Positions 13,801 through 26,419 of a DNA stretch of 64,000 nt are shown piece after piece. Position numbers and translations under genes: made by a program. Source of the stretch: Tetrahymena thermophila SB210 (Eukaryota; Ciliophora; Oligohymenophorea; Hymenostomatida; Tetrahymenidae); assembly GCF_000189635.1 (NCBI RefSeq), contig NW_002476224.1, positions 310,001 through 374,000 of the forward strand, written 5' to 3'. The notes below the pieces were generated by a model that was not told the origin of the DNA, ran no database searches, and was given only the letters and a program-made list of their open reading frames with translations. Within the stretch, counting starts at the first letter, position 1, and every line of letters starts with the position of its first letter.

Positions 13801-14621
13801 ATGATGAGAAGCTGTTTTCAAAAGAGCTTGGTTTCAAAGAAAAAATCCATAGAATTTTAGAAATAAAAATAAAAAATAAGTAAGTGCTTTTTGCCTTAGT
13901 AATGAATAAAAATAAAAATATTACACAAGATTGCTATCTTTTTAACTTCGAATGCAAAAGTGGTTAACGTAACTCTTATAGATCAAGAGGATAGAATGAT
14001 AGATCAAGAATTTAAAATGATAGATCAAAAGGTTAAGAAGATAGATCAAGAAGTAGATCAAATCTAAATGTAAATTAAACAGAGAGAAATTTTCGTGGTG
14101 CCAATAGATAGTTTGCTTAAATTTAAAGAGAATAGCAAAGTGGTGAGTAAAGATAGAATTAGAGGAGAGATTTTAGAGATTAAAAAAGAGATGATCATAA
14201 ATTTTAGGATCATTCTTAAAATAAATAAAATGAAGAAGATCACTAAGGTTAATAAAGATAGCATTAGTAAAATGATCGCTAGTAAGGATTTAATAGATAA
14301 AGAAATTAGAGCAATAGAAATAGTCAACAATAAGGCAGAGATCATTTCTAAAGAAGGGATTAAAGTTAAGGGGATAGAAACACTAGAGACTAATAAGGAG
14401 GCCAATAAGGTGGTAGATTTTAATCTCGTTTTAAGCCTAGAAACGAAAGTGGAAACCGCCTTAATGGCTAAGGCTAAGGTAGAAATGGAAATTTCTAAAG
14501 ACCAGGTAATAGTAGTTTCTAAAACCCTAGAAATGGTAGATTTAATTAAAATTAATAATAAGGAAGAAATAATTCAAGAGCAACTCGCTCAGATTGGAAC
14601 AGTGATAAAATAAATTAATGA
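10806..14621 (+). CDS. Four-CCCH zinc-finger, WD-like and RG/Q/N-rich protein
   Basis: Introns at 12646-12784 and 13138-13196 leave exactly 1206 codons. The first ~200 residues hold four CCCH fingers: C-x8-C-x5-C-x3-H, then two C-x7-C-x5-C-x3-H, then C-x8-C-x5-C-x3-H. Such fingers usually bind single-stranded RNA. The middle has beta-propeller-like stretches (for example SSKDGMVKVWNI across intron 1) broken by a long acidic Glu/Asp/Gln insert at about nt 12100-12540. The C-terminal ~200 residues are low complexity: about four tandem NDRSRGQ-like heptads near nt 13975-14060, then Arg/Gly/Asn/Gln-rich sequence ending in repeated GRN and GQG motifs. The combination suggests an RNA-binding, ribonucleoprotein-associated protein. 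The strand and frame are certain, because long antisense and alternate frames here only mirror the biased codons. The last 24 codons and the 3' region are duplicated downstream. Confidence 0.88.
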
Positions 14622-15291
14622 AAATATATTAATAATAATAGTAATTAATTTGAATAAAAATAATTTATTTATTTACTAATTTGTATTTATTTATGTTTAT
14701 ATTTATTTTTATGTATTTTTGATAATAAAGTTTTAATCAATCAATAAATTAATTTTTATTTAAATGATTATTTTTAAATTTTCATAAAATTATTTTAATT
14801 TAGTTTTTTATTAATTGATTTACTAACAAGGATTTATTTTTAAGTAATAAAACAAAAAAGTTTATCTTAATTTGATCAAAATCTGACCATAAATTAAAAT
14901 TTAACTAGGCAAATAATAAAATTATATTAATAATAAGGAAGAAATAAAGAATTCAAGAGCAACTGGCTCAGATTGGAATAGTGATAAAATAAATTAATGA
15001 AAATATATTAATAATAAACTTAATTAATTTGAATAAAAATAATTTATTTATGTTTATATTTATTTTTATGTAATTTTTGATAATAAAGTTTTAATCAACC
15101 AATAAATTAATTTTTATTTAAATGCTTCTTTATTTTTAAGTTTTCATAAAATTATTTTTATTTATTTTTTTATAAATTGATCTACAAACAAGGATTTATT
15201 TTTAACTAATAAGTATTAAGACAAAAAAGTTTATCTTGATTTGATCAAAATCTGACCGTAAATTAAAATTTAACTAGGCAAATAATAAAAT
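14550..15291. repeat. Tandem direct duplication (two ~370-nt units)
   Basis: Unit 1 (about 14550-14922) covers the last ~24 codons and 3' flank of the CCCH protein gene. Unit 2 (about 14926-15291) repeats it in the same order: the GGAAGAAATA...ATTCAAGAGCAACT block, the terminator region, and the closing block TTAACTAGGCAAATAATAAA. The copies differ by scattered substitutions and small indels, including a 4-nt insertion and an internal loss of about 15 nt in unit 2, so unit 2 is out of frame and non-coding. Nothing else is seen from 15292 to 15582. Confidence 0.85.
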
Positions 15292-15582
15292 TTGTTTATG
15301 ATAAATATTTCTATTTTAACTTATTCAAACAGATACAAGTAGAAGAAATTATACAAATCTATTGACAAAGTTAAATTTTAAATACTTAAATATTCATTTT
15401 TCTTTAAGTAGCATGAGAGTACTTACTCACTCATTAACCATTTATAAGGCATTAAGAGAACAAAGATTCAAATTAACAAAGAAATAAGATATAAAACAAA
15501 GAATCTTTTTAATTAGATTGAATATCTTATATATTAATAAAGCAAGATAGATTTAAAATTTACATAACTAACTAAAGAAACA

Positions 15583-16545
15583 ATGGCTGAAATTAAGGGT
15601 GAATATTTAAAATAAATAAAAATGTTTAAAATTCAATAAATTTTATGATATAAAATAATAGCAATTATTAATCTTAGACTTCTTGCAGGCATTGCTAAGC
15701 CTAATCCTAAAATGGGTAAATACGCTAACTTATCTTATTATTATCTATAAATACTAAATTATCATTTTTAATCAGCAATTAAGAAAGATTAAAAAAGAAT
15801 ATTAAATTTAAATGCACAAATTGTTAGCTCATTAGGACTAAATTTTAAAGTATCATTTTATTTTCAAATAGGTTAGTCTTTAGGTCCCTTAGGTATAAAT
15901 ATGATGCACTTTTGTAAAGTATAGTATTTGTTTTGTTATTGATAAAAAGAATATCATCTAAATAATGCATATGCTTACATGGAAAGTTAATAATAAAATA
16001 ATTTATTAATAGGATTTTAATGCTGCTACTGCCCATATTAGATCTGATATCCCTTTAAGAGTTTAAGTAGCTGCTAAAGTAGATAGAAGTTACTCTTATA
16101 TCATAAAGCCTCCTGAGACTTCTTGGTTAATTAAGAAAGTTATAAGTAAATAATACATATAAATCTAAAGTTTGATGAATAGTTTTAAAGTAACTTTTGT
16201 CTATAAATAGTGAAAGAAAAATTGACACAATATGCAGGTCACGTGAATTTAGATTATATTGATGTTAGATATGTTTATGAAATAGCTAAAATTAAGAAAG
16301 AAATTGACATCGATTTTAAAAGAGCTACCTTAGAAAGTATTTGCAATGTAAATAGAACTTTCGATCGCTTGTTATATAAAAATTACTAATAATCAATTGA
16401 TCTCTCTCTCTACTATAAATATATTAATTATTTTTTAAATAATATAAAAAAATAGTGTATTATTGGCTAATGCAACAGTATGGGAGTTAATGTTAGTATT
16501 ATTGATGAAAAACCCAAGCCATTCAATCCTAAGGCCAAGGTTTGA
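15583..16545 (+). CDS. MRPL11: Ribosomal protein uL11, mitochondrial type
   Basis: Six exons (introns 15599-15661, 15716-15871, 15919-16012, 16146-16210, 16348-16455) give exactly 159 codons (158 aa), the usual length for bacterial/mitochondrial L11. The N-terminal domain reads INLRLLAGIAKPNPKMG then LGPLGINMMHFCKDFNAATA, the bacterial-type signature with the conserved proline-rich switch helix, followed by DRSYSYIIKPPETSWLIKK. The C-terminal RNA-binding domain follows. Cytosolic eukaryotic uL11 (L12) differs at these places, so I call the mitochondrial form, which binds the GTPase-associated region of large-subunit rRNA. No cleavable presequence is obvious. Confidence 0.88.
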
Positions 16546-16870
16546 TTTAAATAAGATAGGTGGCTGCTAAGCCATTCACTTCATCCTTATTTTTTATTTT
16601 TAACACAAAAATATTTTTTCATATTTAAACAATAAATTAATAAAAATCTTTTTAGAATAATTGTTTTTTTTCGCTTGATTGTTGTATGTGACTAAATAAA
16701 TATTCATATTAATTAAGTTAATCTTTAAATTAAATATTTAAATTTGCATTTAAGATTATTTTACTTCTATAAAAACATTTAATTTGCTAAACAAAAATAA
16801 CTCTTTCTAAAAATATTAAAAACATAATAATACACATTGTTATTTTATTTATATTTAAGTAAGCTTTTTA
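16546..16870. other. AT-rich gap between convergent genes
   Basis: Holds the 3' ends of the uL11 gene and the leucine-rich-repeat gene. No further gene seen. Confidence 0.6.
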
Positions 16871-18414
16871 TCAATAAAACTTATCATCTTTGTTGATATT
16901 AATCTTAGCTAGTTTCCTTACTTTAAATAATTAATATTGGAAGTCCTTAACTTCAGATGCTGTTATGCTATATTTAGTTTTTACGAAGATTTTAGTTAGA
17001 ATTAATTTTATAAAAATTGATAATTTACTTTTAGTATTTAAATTCAAATATTTTTAATTCTTTGCACTTTTATAAAGATTTTGAAAAATTAATGTAGCCC
17101 TTGTATCCAAGCATATTATATCTAAAAATAAAATGAATAATTAATTTTTTATAAATAAAATATACGGCATGATGAATAATTTCAAAACTTGAAGTCTATT
17201 GCATTATCTTAAACCATCACCCAGGTATTCTAAACCAGCTGATTCTATCATATTATCTCTAATTAAAAAATAAAAATTTATTTATATTTTGATCATAAAT
17301 TTTGTTTGTACTCTCCTATCATTAAGGTAAGTTTCTCTAAATTTTTGCAATAAGATAATCCTTAGCTAATTGTTAATGCCCCTTCTTTTTTAATTTCATT
17401 ACTATTATTTAATAAGTATTGATTTAATTATCATTTTTTGTGATTACCTAAAAAGCTTAATTGAAGCTATTTTGAGATTAATGCATCCTTTTAAAATACA
17501 AGATATTCCTTAAGTCCCTTCATCTTGAAGCTGATTGCTATTAAAAATTAGTTTTATAAATAATTTACTTAAATCAACTATTAATTAATACATACCTATC
17601 GATTTAAAGAAACAGTTTAGTAAGATTCTTGCAATTTCCAATTTAATCTCCAAACATTTTAAATCCACCTTTAATTTCATTTTATCTAAAATTTTTTATT
17701 AAATATAATTAAAAATATATTAATTAACATATACCCTATCTAAATGGTCAATTGATCTAAATTCTTAATACTACCTATTCCTTCACCAATATAAAGTATT
17801 TCTTCTTATCCTATTTAGGTTTAGCTAAAAAATTTATTAATAAATATAATCTAATTAATAAAAAGATTACTATCCTATGTCTATTTTTAATTATTTTAAT
17901 TTTTAACAAAACTAAAATCCTTAAGATAATTCAATAGCTCCTAAAATTCCTATATTGCAATTTCTATTTTCATATTATTACTTAGCAAGGTATAGTAAAA
18001 AAAAATAAATACTATGGAATGTTGATGTAAAGATTTTCTAAAAGTTTAAAAGATTATAAAGAGAGAGCTAAATAGTTACAGTCCTGCTAATTAAATTCCT
18101 ATCCACTGAAAAATATATTGAAGAAATTAATTCAAAATTATTTTAAGTTAACCTTACATAGCAATAGAGAAGCCAAGCTATTTTATGTATGAATATTATT
18201 GATTAATTAACTAATAAAACATACTCATATCCTCACCATTCTATATTTTATAGCTTTTAAAAGTTTTATGATATTTTTTTTGAATTTTCCTTTATTATAC
18301 GTATAAGCTAAGCACTCCCCTTAAATCTGAAAGTTTCTAAAAATAATTTTTAAATATTTAAATTTCAATCATCAAAATTAGAAATGGTGAAAATATTTTT
18401 TACTTTGGCTTCAT
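16871..18414 (-). CDS. Leucine-rich-repeat protein, about one repeat per exon
   Basis: The 3' end is clear (KININKDDKFY then TGA at 16871). Going upstream, successive short open blocks each encode one repeat of the type N-x-I-x-x-x-G-x-x-x-L-x-x-x-L-x-x-C-x-x-L-x-x-L-x-L-x-I. Examples are GLEYLGDGLRQCNRLQVLKL, GALTISQGLSYCKNLEKLTL, GFKMFGDQIGNCKNLTKLFL and CNYLALSLQSFKLLENLYI. At least eight such blocks are separated by 40-90 nt A/T introns that end in TAG or CAG. This is the ribonuclease-inhibitor-like LRR form that is very common in Tetrahymena. LRRs form protein-binding solenoids; the partner is unknown. The 5' end is not resolved: the ATG at 18414 is a guess, and the first two exons are uncertain. 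Confidence 0.65.
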
Positions 18415-18610
18415 GGAATCAATTTTATTATTATATTTTTTTTGCTTTATTTCTTTATAAAAAATCAGATTTTGTTGATTTGTCTTAAACTTGGTCAACT
18501 AAAATATAAAACTAATAACTTGTGAAAAAAATATTTATTATTTATTGCATTTATAAGTCCTTAAATGATAAATTAATCAATAAATATATTATAAAACATA
18601 ATCTTTACAA

Positions 18611-18700
18611 TAAATAAATTTTCTATTATAAAATAGTACAAAGCAAGCAAATAAATAAATTTACTATTATAAAATAATAAAAAACAAGTAAATAAATTTA
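18611..18700. repeat. 40-nt tandem repeat, ~2.25 copies
   Basis: Units at about 18611-18650 and 18651-18690 share the core ATAAATTT-x-CTATTATAAAATA and a trailing AACAAG/AGCAAG word, followed by a partial third unit. Confidence 0.6.
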
Positions 18701-18800
18701 GTGAATGCTTAAATAAATATAATTTATTTTAATGATTTCTCTTCTTTTTACTAAAATCTACTTCTGTGGAAAATACAATCAATTCCTTTTTAGTTTAAAA

Positions 18801-18820
18801 GTAGAATTTTTTGATTCTAC
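18801..18820. other. Perfect 7-bp hairpin with T-rich loop
   Basis: GTAGAAT, a 6-nt loop, ATTCTAC. Surrounded by a locally less AT-rich patch (about 18735-18835). Role unknown; chance is possible. Confidence 0.4.
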
Positions 18821-19149
18821 CTTCCTTCCGTAATATAACTAAACTAACTAACATATATAAAAATAAAATTAGAAAAACTATGAAACAAATTTAATTTTAA
18901 TTTTTGGAAATAAATAAAAGTAGAGTATAATTTTTATATTTTGCATATTAATAATTTTATTAAAGAAATAATTAATTCATTTTAAATTTATAAAAATTAA
19001 ATAAAATTTTCGTTTTAAAGAAAGATAGCAAGCAATAATTAAGTATTAGACCTCAAAAAGACCATAAATTAAAAAAAGTAATGAGTAAAAATGATATTTT
19101 ACATAATTGAAAAATAAAATTAAAAAAAAATAGGTAATTTATAAAAATA

Positions 19150-21243
19150 ATGAATTGTCAAACCCACAAGTAAGAAATAGTCTAGGTTTGCCTGAAAAAG
19201 GGATGTGATAATCATCTACTTTGCCAAAAATGCTTGATTATTCATCCAACAGATCATACTTCGGAATTCGTAGAGAAAAGTAGAGTTTTTGACTCTGATG
19301 GTAAGGTCATCTTAATGAGTCGTACTTATGATAATTTAAAATAAAGAGTTAATCAAACTATCTTGAATCTCAAGTCGTAACAGATATAGCTAACAGACGA
19401 AATAGAAAATTTAACTTTTGATTTCCAAAGAAGACTCCAAGCATATTTAGATGAGAAACTTAAATAATACAAATCAGAAATTCGCAAATTTTATCACTAG
19501 TTATAAAATAGCCTTTATACAGAATAAAAAAAGCTTTAGAAAGTTAGAATTTTCCCAGATGATCCTTATGATACATAGATCAATCACTTTAATGACTTTA
19601 AAAATTAAATTCTTCGCAAAGTAATTGATGAAGTTGAAAGCGTAGAATTTAAAGCAGGATAGAAGCAGTAAGCCTTTATAAGCAAATCAAATTATGATAA
19701 CTCATACAATCGAATCACTTAAACTATTGATTAACATCCTTTCGTTTTACTTAAAGTCGTTAATGATATACCTTTTGAGCAATAATGCATTCAAGCCCTT
19801 TCTATTTAAAATAAGTTCTATGAGCATAAAGATTGGATTAATAAGCTTTGTTATTTAGATAGCAATTAAATTTTCGCTTCTGCATCATCAGATTCTACAA
19901 TAAGAGTAAATGAATTTTTGAATAACTAAATGAGATCCACAAAAATTAAATAAAAAAAAATTATTCTATTAATTTTTATAGCTACACCCAAATAAAATAA
20001 AAATTTTACTTCTTAACTTTATTATTCTCTATGGCGATAATGCTATTTTTTATTAGATATTTGCAATTTTTTTAAAGAATTATTTAGGCAAAAAATTTCA
20101 AAGTTAACAAAAAAGCTGTTTAAAAAATGATATTATGTAAACAGTAAAGTAAACAAAATAGAAAAATTTAAATTATTAGAATTTTGAAATAAAAAAATAG
20201 AAGCATTAAAATTGTTTTTAAAAATGTTATATAAAGCTTAATTTATCAATAATTTGAATGAAGAAACAAACTAGTTTGATTTGAGAAGTTGTGTTTTTTA
20301 AATTATTAATTATGATAAAAAGGTTTTTGATCTAAATACTGATTCAGAAATAGCTAAAATGGAAGGACATATAGGAGCAATTAACACTCTGTTATTCTGG
20401 GATGAAACTACCCTTATAAGTGGAGGATTAGATAAGACTATAAGAGTGTGGGATTGGTAAGTCTAAACTGATGAGTAACAAACTGTTTTGTATGGACATG
20501 ATAAACCAGTTCGTGCTTTAGTAAAATTGGATGAAGATTTGTTTGCATCAGGTGGAGGTGAAAGACAAGTACACATTTGGTCATTTTAAAGTAAGAAACT
20601 AGTAAAAAAATTACCTGAATGTGAAGATACAATTCTATGTTTAGCTAAACTACATGGGGACTACATGGCATCAGGATCTTCAAAAGGAATTATAACAATA
20701 TATGATTATTAAAGACTAAATGGTAATATAATAAAATTCTTGACTATTCATAGTGGTGCAGTAAAATCAATGCTGTATATGAAAGATGAGCAAAGATTAA
20801 TCACAGGAGGAGATGATAACTAAATTTACATTATAAAATATATGTAGGTTGATCACCCATATAAATTATAAGGCCACAAAGGAGGAGTTACTTCACTAAT
20901 ATATTTGAACTCTCCTACATTTTTTGGGTCTGCTGGATGGGATGGATAAATCATGCTTTGGGACATCGAGAAAAGGGAAGAAGTTCTCTCTATATAAGAG
21001 AATGAGAACTATATACAATCAGTCATATATATGAATGATGGTAAAACATTAATATCTGGTGGATCAGATCAAACAATAAGAGTATGGACTATGAAAGCTC
21101 AGGCTACACTGGAAGAGCTTTCAATGTAGTTATAATCGTTTGCTAACATAAATGAAAACCTAGATAACTCGTAAAATGGAATCCAAGGAAATCACCTCGA
21201 AACTCCTAGATAGGGCAACTGTGAAGTCTGTAATATTTTCTGA
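19150..21243 (+). CDS. B-box zinc-finger plus WD40 beta-propeller protein
   Basis: One 417-nt intron (19906-20322) leaves exactly 559 codons. The splice restores a perfect WD repeat: DSTIR before it, VFDLNTDSEIAKMEGH after it. Residues about 3-45 are a B-box-like zinc finger (C-x2-H, then C-x4-C, C-x2-C, H-x4-H). About 150 residues of coiled coil follow. From about residue 220 there are some seven WD40 blades, with motifs such as GGLDKTIRVWDW, GSAGWDGQIMLWDI and GGSDQTIRVWTM, and GH pairs at the blade starts. This resembles TRIM-like scaffold layouts but without a RING, so no ubiquitin-ligase activity is implied. A cytoplasmic scaffold role is inference. Confidence 0.88.
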
Positions 21244-22348
21244 GAAGATGAATAAATATGAAGTTATAATATAAAAAAATTCTAGATAAAAATATAATCA
21301 ATAAAATAAATCCAAATATCCTTTTTTCGTTTATAAAAAAATTTTATTTTATCTTTTGTAAAATATTTTGTTCAATATATTGTAGTTAATTTTAAATTAT
21401 TTTTTTGAATTAAGATAAATATTTTTTTTCAAATTTAGTTTAAAAAGCTAGATAGAAATAAGAAAAAAAGCAAATAATGAAAGCTCAAATATTAATTAAT
21501 AGCAATATCTTTATTATGATGAAATCATATTTTGCTATCATAAAAAAAAGAAAACATGCGTAATCTTTTTTATTAAAATATAGAAAATGAATGGTTACAT
21601 AGTTTGGTAATATAAGAATTTAATTATAGTTATCATTAATAATTTAAAATTTTCAATGCTAATTAATTATTTGATGATAAATTATTAATTAAAGAAAAAT
21701 GAAAAAACAAATAGAAAAATGTAATAGTCAAAACTAATTAATTAAGTGTAAATACAAAAAGTAAGTAATCAGTTAGCAAAAAAAACATGTAAATTAATTA
21801 TTACCTCAAAAGAAATTAATATTATAGAATTCCATTTTATTACTTTTATTTATAGCTTATCATCTTTCTTTGTTGAATTATTATGAAACGGATTAAATAA
21901 TATGGTTAGTTCAGATTTATAATAAGTTAATTTGTATTTATTAATGTATATTCATTATTTTAGATTCATAAATATTTGTGTGTCGAATAATTATCTTAAA
22001 AATAAACCAATACAAAAATTACCTTAGTTTTTTAATTGCAAAAATTCTTTTATATTAGATTAGTGCTGGAAAATTTTAATTAAATATGTAATAACTTATC
22101 ACCAACATAAATGGCAAGTTATCTTATTTATAATTATGTGATTTAAACACTTTAGGTTAATAATTATTTTTATTAAAATTTACTTGTTTGGAAATCGATA
22201 AATCAGAGTGAGAGTTGAAATCAAATAATTTAATAAATTCATTTAATTATCACATAAATTCTTATTAAGATAGATCAAAAAAAAGTGTTGTAAGATTTAT
22301 TTTGGATAAATTATATAAGCACAAGTAGTTTTAATCATAGAACTAATC
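21244..22348. other. AT-rich intergenic stretch
   Basis: No coding signal or recognisable RNA gene. Confidence 0.6.
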
Positions 22349-25300
22349 ATGTTAAACTACTAAGTAAAAAGTAGTCTTAGCTAATAAGAAGAATAATGTG
22401 CTTTAGAAGAAATTTTAAGTTTTCTAGAAGATTAACTACTTTAGCATAAAGGTTTAAAGACTCTAAAGAGTGAAAAGTTACAAAAATGCATGCAATTCTT
22501 ACTTTTTGTTTAGGAAAATGACAATAATAAGATAAATTATGTAGTTAAAGCTACACCCATTGTCAACTAATATAATCGCAAGATAGAGAGTGATTTAATC
22601 AACCAAAGTAAAAGCCAAGTTTAGCATCTTAAAAATTTAAAACACCCTAACATTGCAGAAATTCACGACGAATTTATTATTGACTACTTTCATTTTATTG
22701 TCTTTGATTAATGCAATAGCTCTCTCTCTACTTAAGCTTAGGAATATAGTACTTCATAAATAGGTGACAATTAGTTTTAAGAATTGGCAGAGCAACTTAC
22801 AGATGCTATTGATTACCTTCACAAGAACTCGTATGTATTGAATGATATTAGCATAAATAAAATATTTGTTGGTAAAGATAACTTGATAAAACTATATGAT
22901 ATTCTTTACTTTAATACATTACCAAGTCCTTCTCTTAATACCCTACCAAGCACTACATAATCTGTAAAAAAAGTTAGTTTTGATTTACATTTAGACACAG
23001 ATATTGAAGATGTTAAAGTGTTTGAAGAAAAGAAGAAAAGTGATATATGGTCTATTGGTATGATTTTAGCTTAATATGGTGGATGCGTTCATGAATTCTT
23101 TGAAAAAAATAGCTTTTACACTTGTTAAAAATAAAAAACATTAACTCCAAAATCACCTAACCTTAGCATTTAAGCGAATAAGCTGATTGAATTTATTTTA
23201 ACATAAAGTACTTGCCAATTAAATTTTTCAATTTAAGATATTAAAGATAAAATAATCGATTTTTAATACTCTTATGAATAAGCATAATTGTTATCAACAA
23301 CAAAAAGAATGCAAACCTCGCTTATGGAGTTAAGCAGTAATCTTTAAGATAATGGAAACAGTACCCGTATTAGTTTACACAAATTCCATAACACCACAGA
23401 GGATAATTAATTAATTTCAACTGATAGATAGTTATTAACTTCACATCTTGAGAGAATAACAGAATTCAATTTTTTAAAGGGCAAATAATTACTGAAGCAA
23501 TATAAAGATTTTATCAAATACAGGAAGGATGATATTGATGCGCTGATTTCTTTGGGTTATTTAGAAATTAAAGTTAATTGCAATGTCTAATTAGCCAATA
23601 AATACTTTGAAAAAGCATTAAAAAATAGTGCTAATGAGATAGATGCATATTTTGGATTATGTGAATGTATTTTAGCTGTTAGAGATAGCAAAAATTATTT
23701 CAAAGTTAACCAATACACGTAAGTATGCTTAAAAATAAACAGTAAAGATTGGAGAGCTGATTATTATAATGCGTGGGTAAATTATGAATTATAGGAATTT
23801 GATTAGGGGGAAATCAATATTGATTTAGCTCTTTAAAAATAAAAACAATAAGGTATTATTTATTCTCTCAAGTCTATAATTGTTTTAAAAACAGGAGAAA
23901 ATGAAAAAAGATCAAAAGCACTAATTGACTACGCAGATTCGCTAAATATTAAAAATGACCCAATAATAAATTTAAGAAAAGGAATCTACTATTGCCACTT
24001 TAAAGACTACATAACAGCCTAAAGCTGCTTTCAATAATCCCTAAAGATGTGCCCAAACTAATTCTAAACTCTTATTCAGATGATAGAACTTTATAATATT
24101 TAAAATATGACTGAAAAGATATAAAGCTTAGTCCAAAAAGTTAAAAATCTTTTTCCTTAGAGTTTTATTGTTTATTAAATTTTAGGGGACCAAGAATCAA
24201 ATTTACAGCAATAAATGTCTTACTATTAAAAATCAATCGAATTAAATCCAGATTAAACATATTCATATAAAAAAATTGCTGAATTGAATTATAAACTTGA
24301 TTAATATCAAGAATCAATCAAATATTATCTAATTTTAATTTAAAAAAACCCAAAAGACAGTTAATCTTTGTATGCTTGTGGAAAAATTTCCCACTATTAA
24401 TTAAAAAATATTGAACAAGCTAAAGAGTTTTATTCTAAAGCTATCGAATTTGATTCTAAAAATACTGAAATTCTCTTTGATCTATCAAACATATACGCCT
24501 AAATTGGGTAATACGATAAGTCTTTAGAATTAATAAAAAATGTTAAAGAGTTAAATAAAAACGACAATAGAGTCCACAAGAAAATAGCATTCTTATCATT
24601 AAGGAATCCTAAATATAAAGCTAAGTCATTTATAAAAGAATTAAAAAGAGCAATTTCAAAAGATCCTCAGATTGAATTTACTTTAGAAGAGCTCTAACTC
24701 TTAAACGATGTTGGCATGATTAAAAATGTAGAAGATTTCTTAGTTGAATTAATAGAAAAAAACTCTCACAAATCGTTAATTTACTTTCTATTGAGCTAAA
24801 TTAAAATATTCTTAAATGAAACATTAAATGCTATTGAATTGTTGAGAAACTCTCTTTAAATATCACCACTTGAAATTAAATACAATATTCTAATCGCTAA
24901 GTGCTACAATTCTTTAAATATGTAAGAAATTTCTTAATTTCATTATAAATAAATTTTGTAACAAGACCAAAATCATTTAGAAGCTCTATTTTAAATGAGC
25001 AAAATTAAATACAAAGAGGAAAATTATGAAGAATGCATTAAACTAATAAAAAAAATGGAAAATATTAATTAAGAATAAATTGAAGCATATTACATTCTAG
25101 GTGATTCATATCTAAAGAAAAAAAAATATGACAAATCTATAGAATACTTTAAGAATTATGCTAAAAAGGTTTCTGAGGGTGATTTGAATTTTCAGTATTA
25201 TAAACTGCTAGCTAATGCGTATCAGCTATCTGGGTAGAAAAAATAGGCTTTAGAAAATTATTACAGTTATTTAAAATTAGACCCATTAAATATTTAAATT

Positions 25301-26419
25301 TTATTTACAGTGAGCGAATTAGAACAATAAACAAATAATTTTTAAAAAGCTAAAGAAAGCTATGAATGCTTATTAAAAATCGACCCCAATAATCACGAAT
25401 GTAAGCTAAAGCTTGGATTATTGTTATAATAAATACATGATTATGAAAACTCTTATAATTATTTGGAATAGTATCTCCAAATTAAAGAAGATTCTATTGA
25501 AGCAAGATTAGCCATCGCTTAGTTATAAGCTATTTTCAAGAAAAATAACCTTAGTGCTATAAAGCAATACTAAATTATTTTAGAAAAACAACCTGAAAAC
25601 TAATAAGCGCTATTAGAATTAAGCTGCTTATTTGAAAAAAACTAATAATTTGAATTAGCTGAATAATAAATTTCCGAATACATAAAAATTTACCCGAATG
25701 ACGAAAAAGGTTTTATTCTAAAAGCCAAATTAAATATGAGAAACCAAAAATACAATGAAGCTTATTTGAACTTCTAAAAAATAATATCTATCAATCCATA
25801 AAATTTCATGGCTTACACAAATCTGGGAGATATATGTAAGATACTAAAGAAGTTTGATGAAAGTGAAATATATTATGAGAAAAGCTTAGAAATAAATTAC
25901 CGTTACTCAATAAGTTATTATGAAATAGCTCATCTCAACTTTATCAATAATTAAAAGAAAATAAACTATGACAAGATAATTCTTTACATGAAAAGTGCAA
26001 TTTAATTTGATCCAGATAATATTCAGTACTTTTAATTCTTAGGATAGGTTTATTTAAACTAAAAAATTTTAATTAAAAAAGAAGTTATTTAATATTTTAA
26101 TAAATGTACTGAAAATTGCAAATCTTAAAAAACCTAAGATGAAATTAATATGATTGTTAAATAACTCTAGTAAATATATGATTAAAATATGAAATAGCCA
26201 TCTAATTTATTAATTAAATTTACTAATGCAAGTTTAAGCATTTTTTCATAAAAACCATCACAACAACACTTTTCTTTAACCAAACTAAAATCTGAGCAGC
26301 ATATCAACATTAAAGCTGATAGTGATGAAAATAATCAATAGTAATAAAAACAATAACAAGAATAATTATAATAATAACAAGTAATTAAAAAAAGGTATTG
26401 CAACTGCAGTATATTCTGA
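22349..26419 (+). CDS. Degenerate protein kinase domain fused to a long TPR array
   Basis: One intronless frame of 1357 codons. The N-terminal ~300 residues follow the kinase fold: the strand-3 lysine in YVVKAT, LKNLKHPNIAEIHDEF, a catalytic-loop equivalent VLNDISINKIFV, a metal-loop equivalent KLYDIL, and an intact subdomain IX DIWSIGMIL. Against HRDLKPEN and DFG, the loop lacks His, Arg, Lys and the metal-binding Asn, and DFG is replaced by DIL. No glycine-rich loop is seen. A pseudokinase is therefore likely. From about residue 390 to 1240 the protein is almost entirely 34-residue tetratricopeptide-like helical pairs (for example NKYFEKALKNSANEIDAYFG, AKEFYSKAIEFDSKNTEILF), which are protein-binding. 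The C-terminus is poly-Q. Ciliates have many kinase-TPR proteins; the partner and pathway are unknown. Confidence 0.85.

Larger units (their letters stand above)
18415..19149. other. AT-rich intergenic stretch between divergent genes
   Basis: No gene is supported. It contains a 40-nt tandem repeat (18611-18700) and a small perfect hairpin (18801-18820), listed separately. Confidence 0.55.

Noticed and set aside
14095..14613. Long charged frame near the end of the CCCH gene
   Set aside because: Shifted frame of the RG/Q/N-rich tail, produced by its biased codons.
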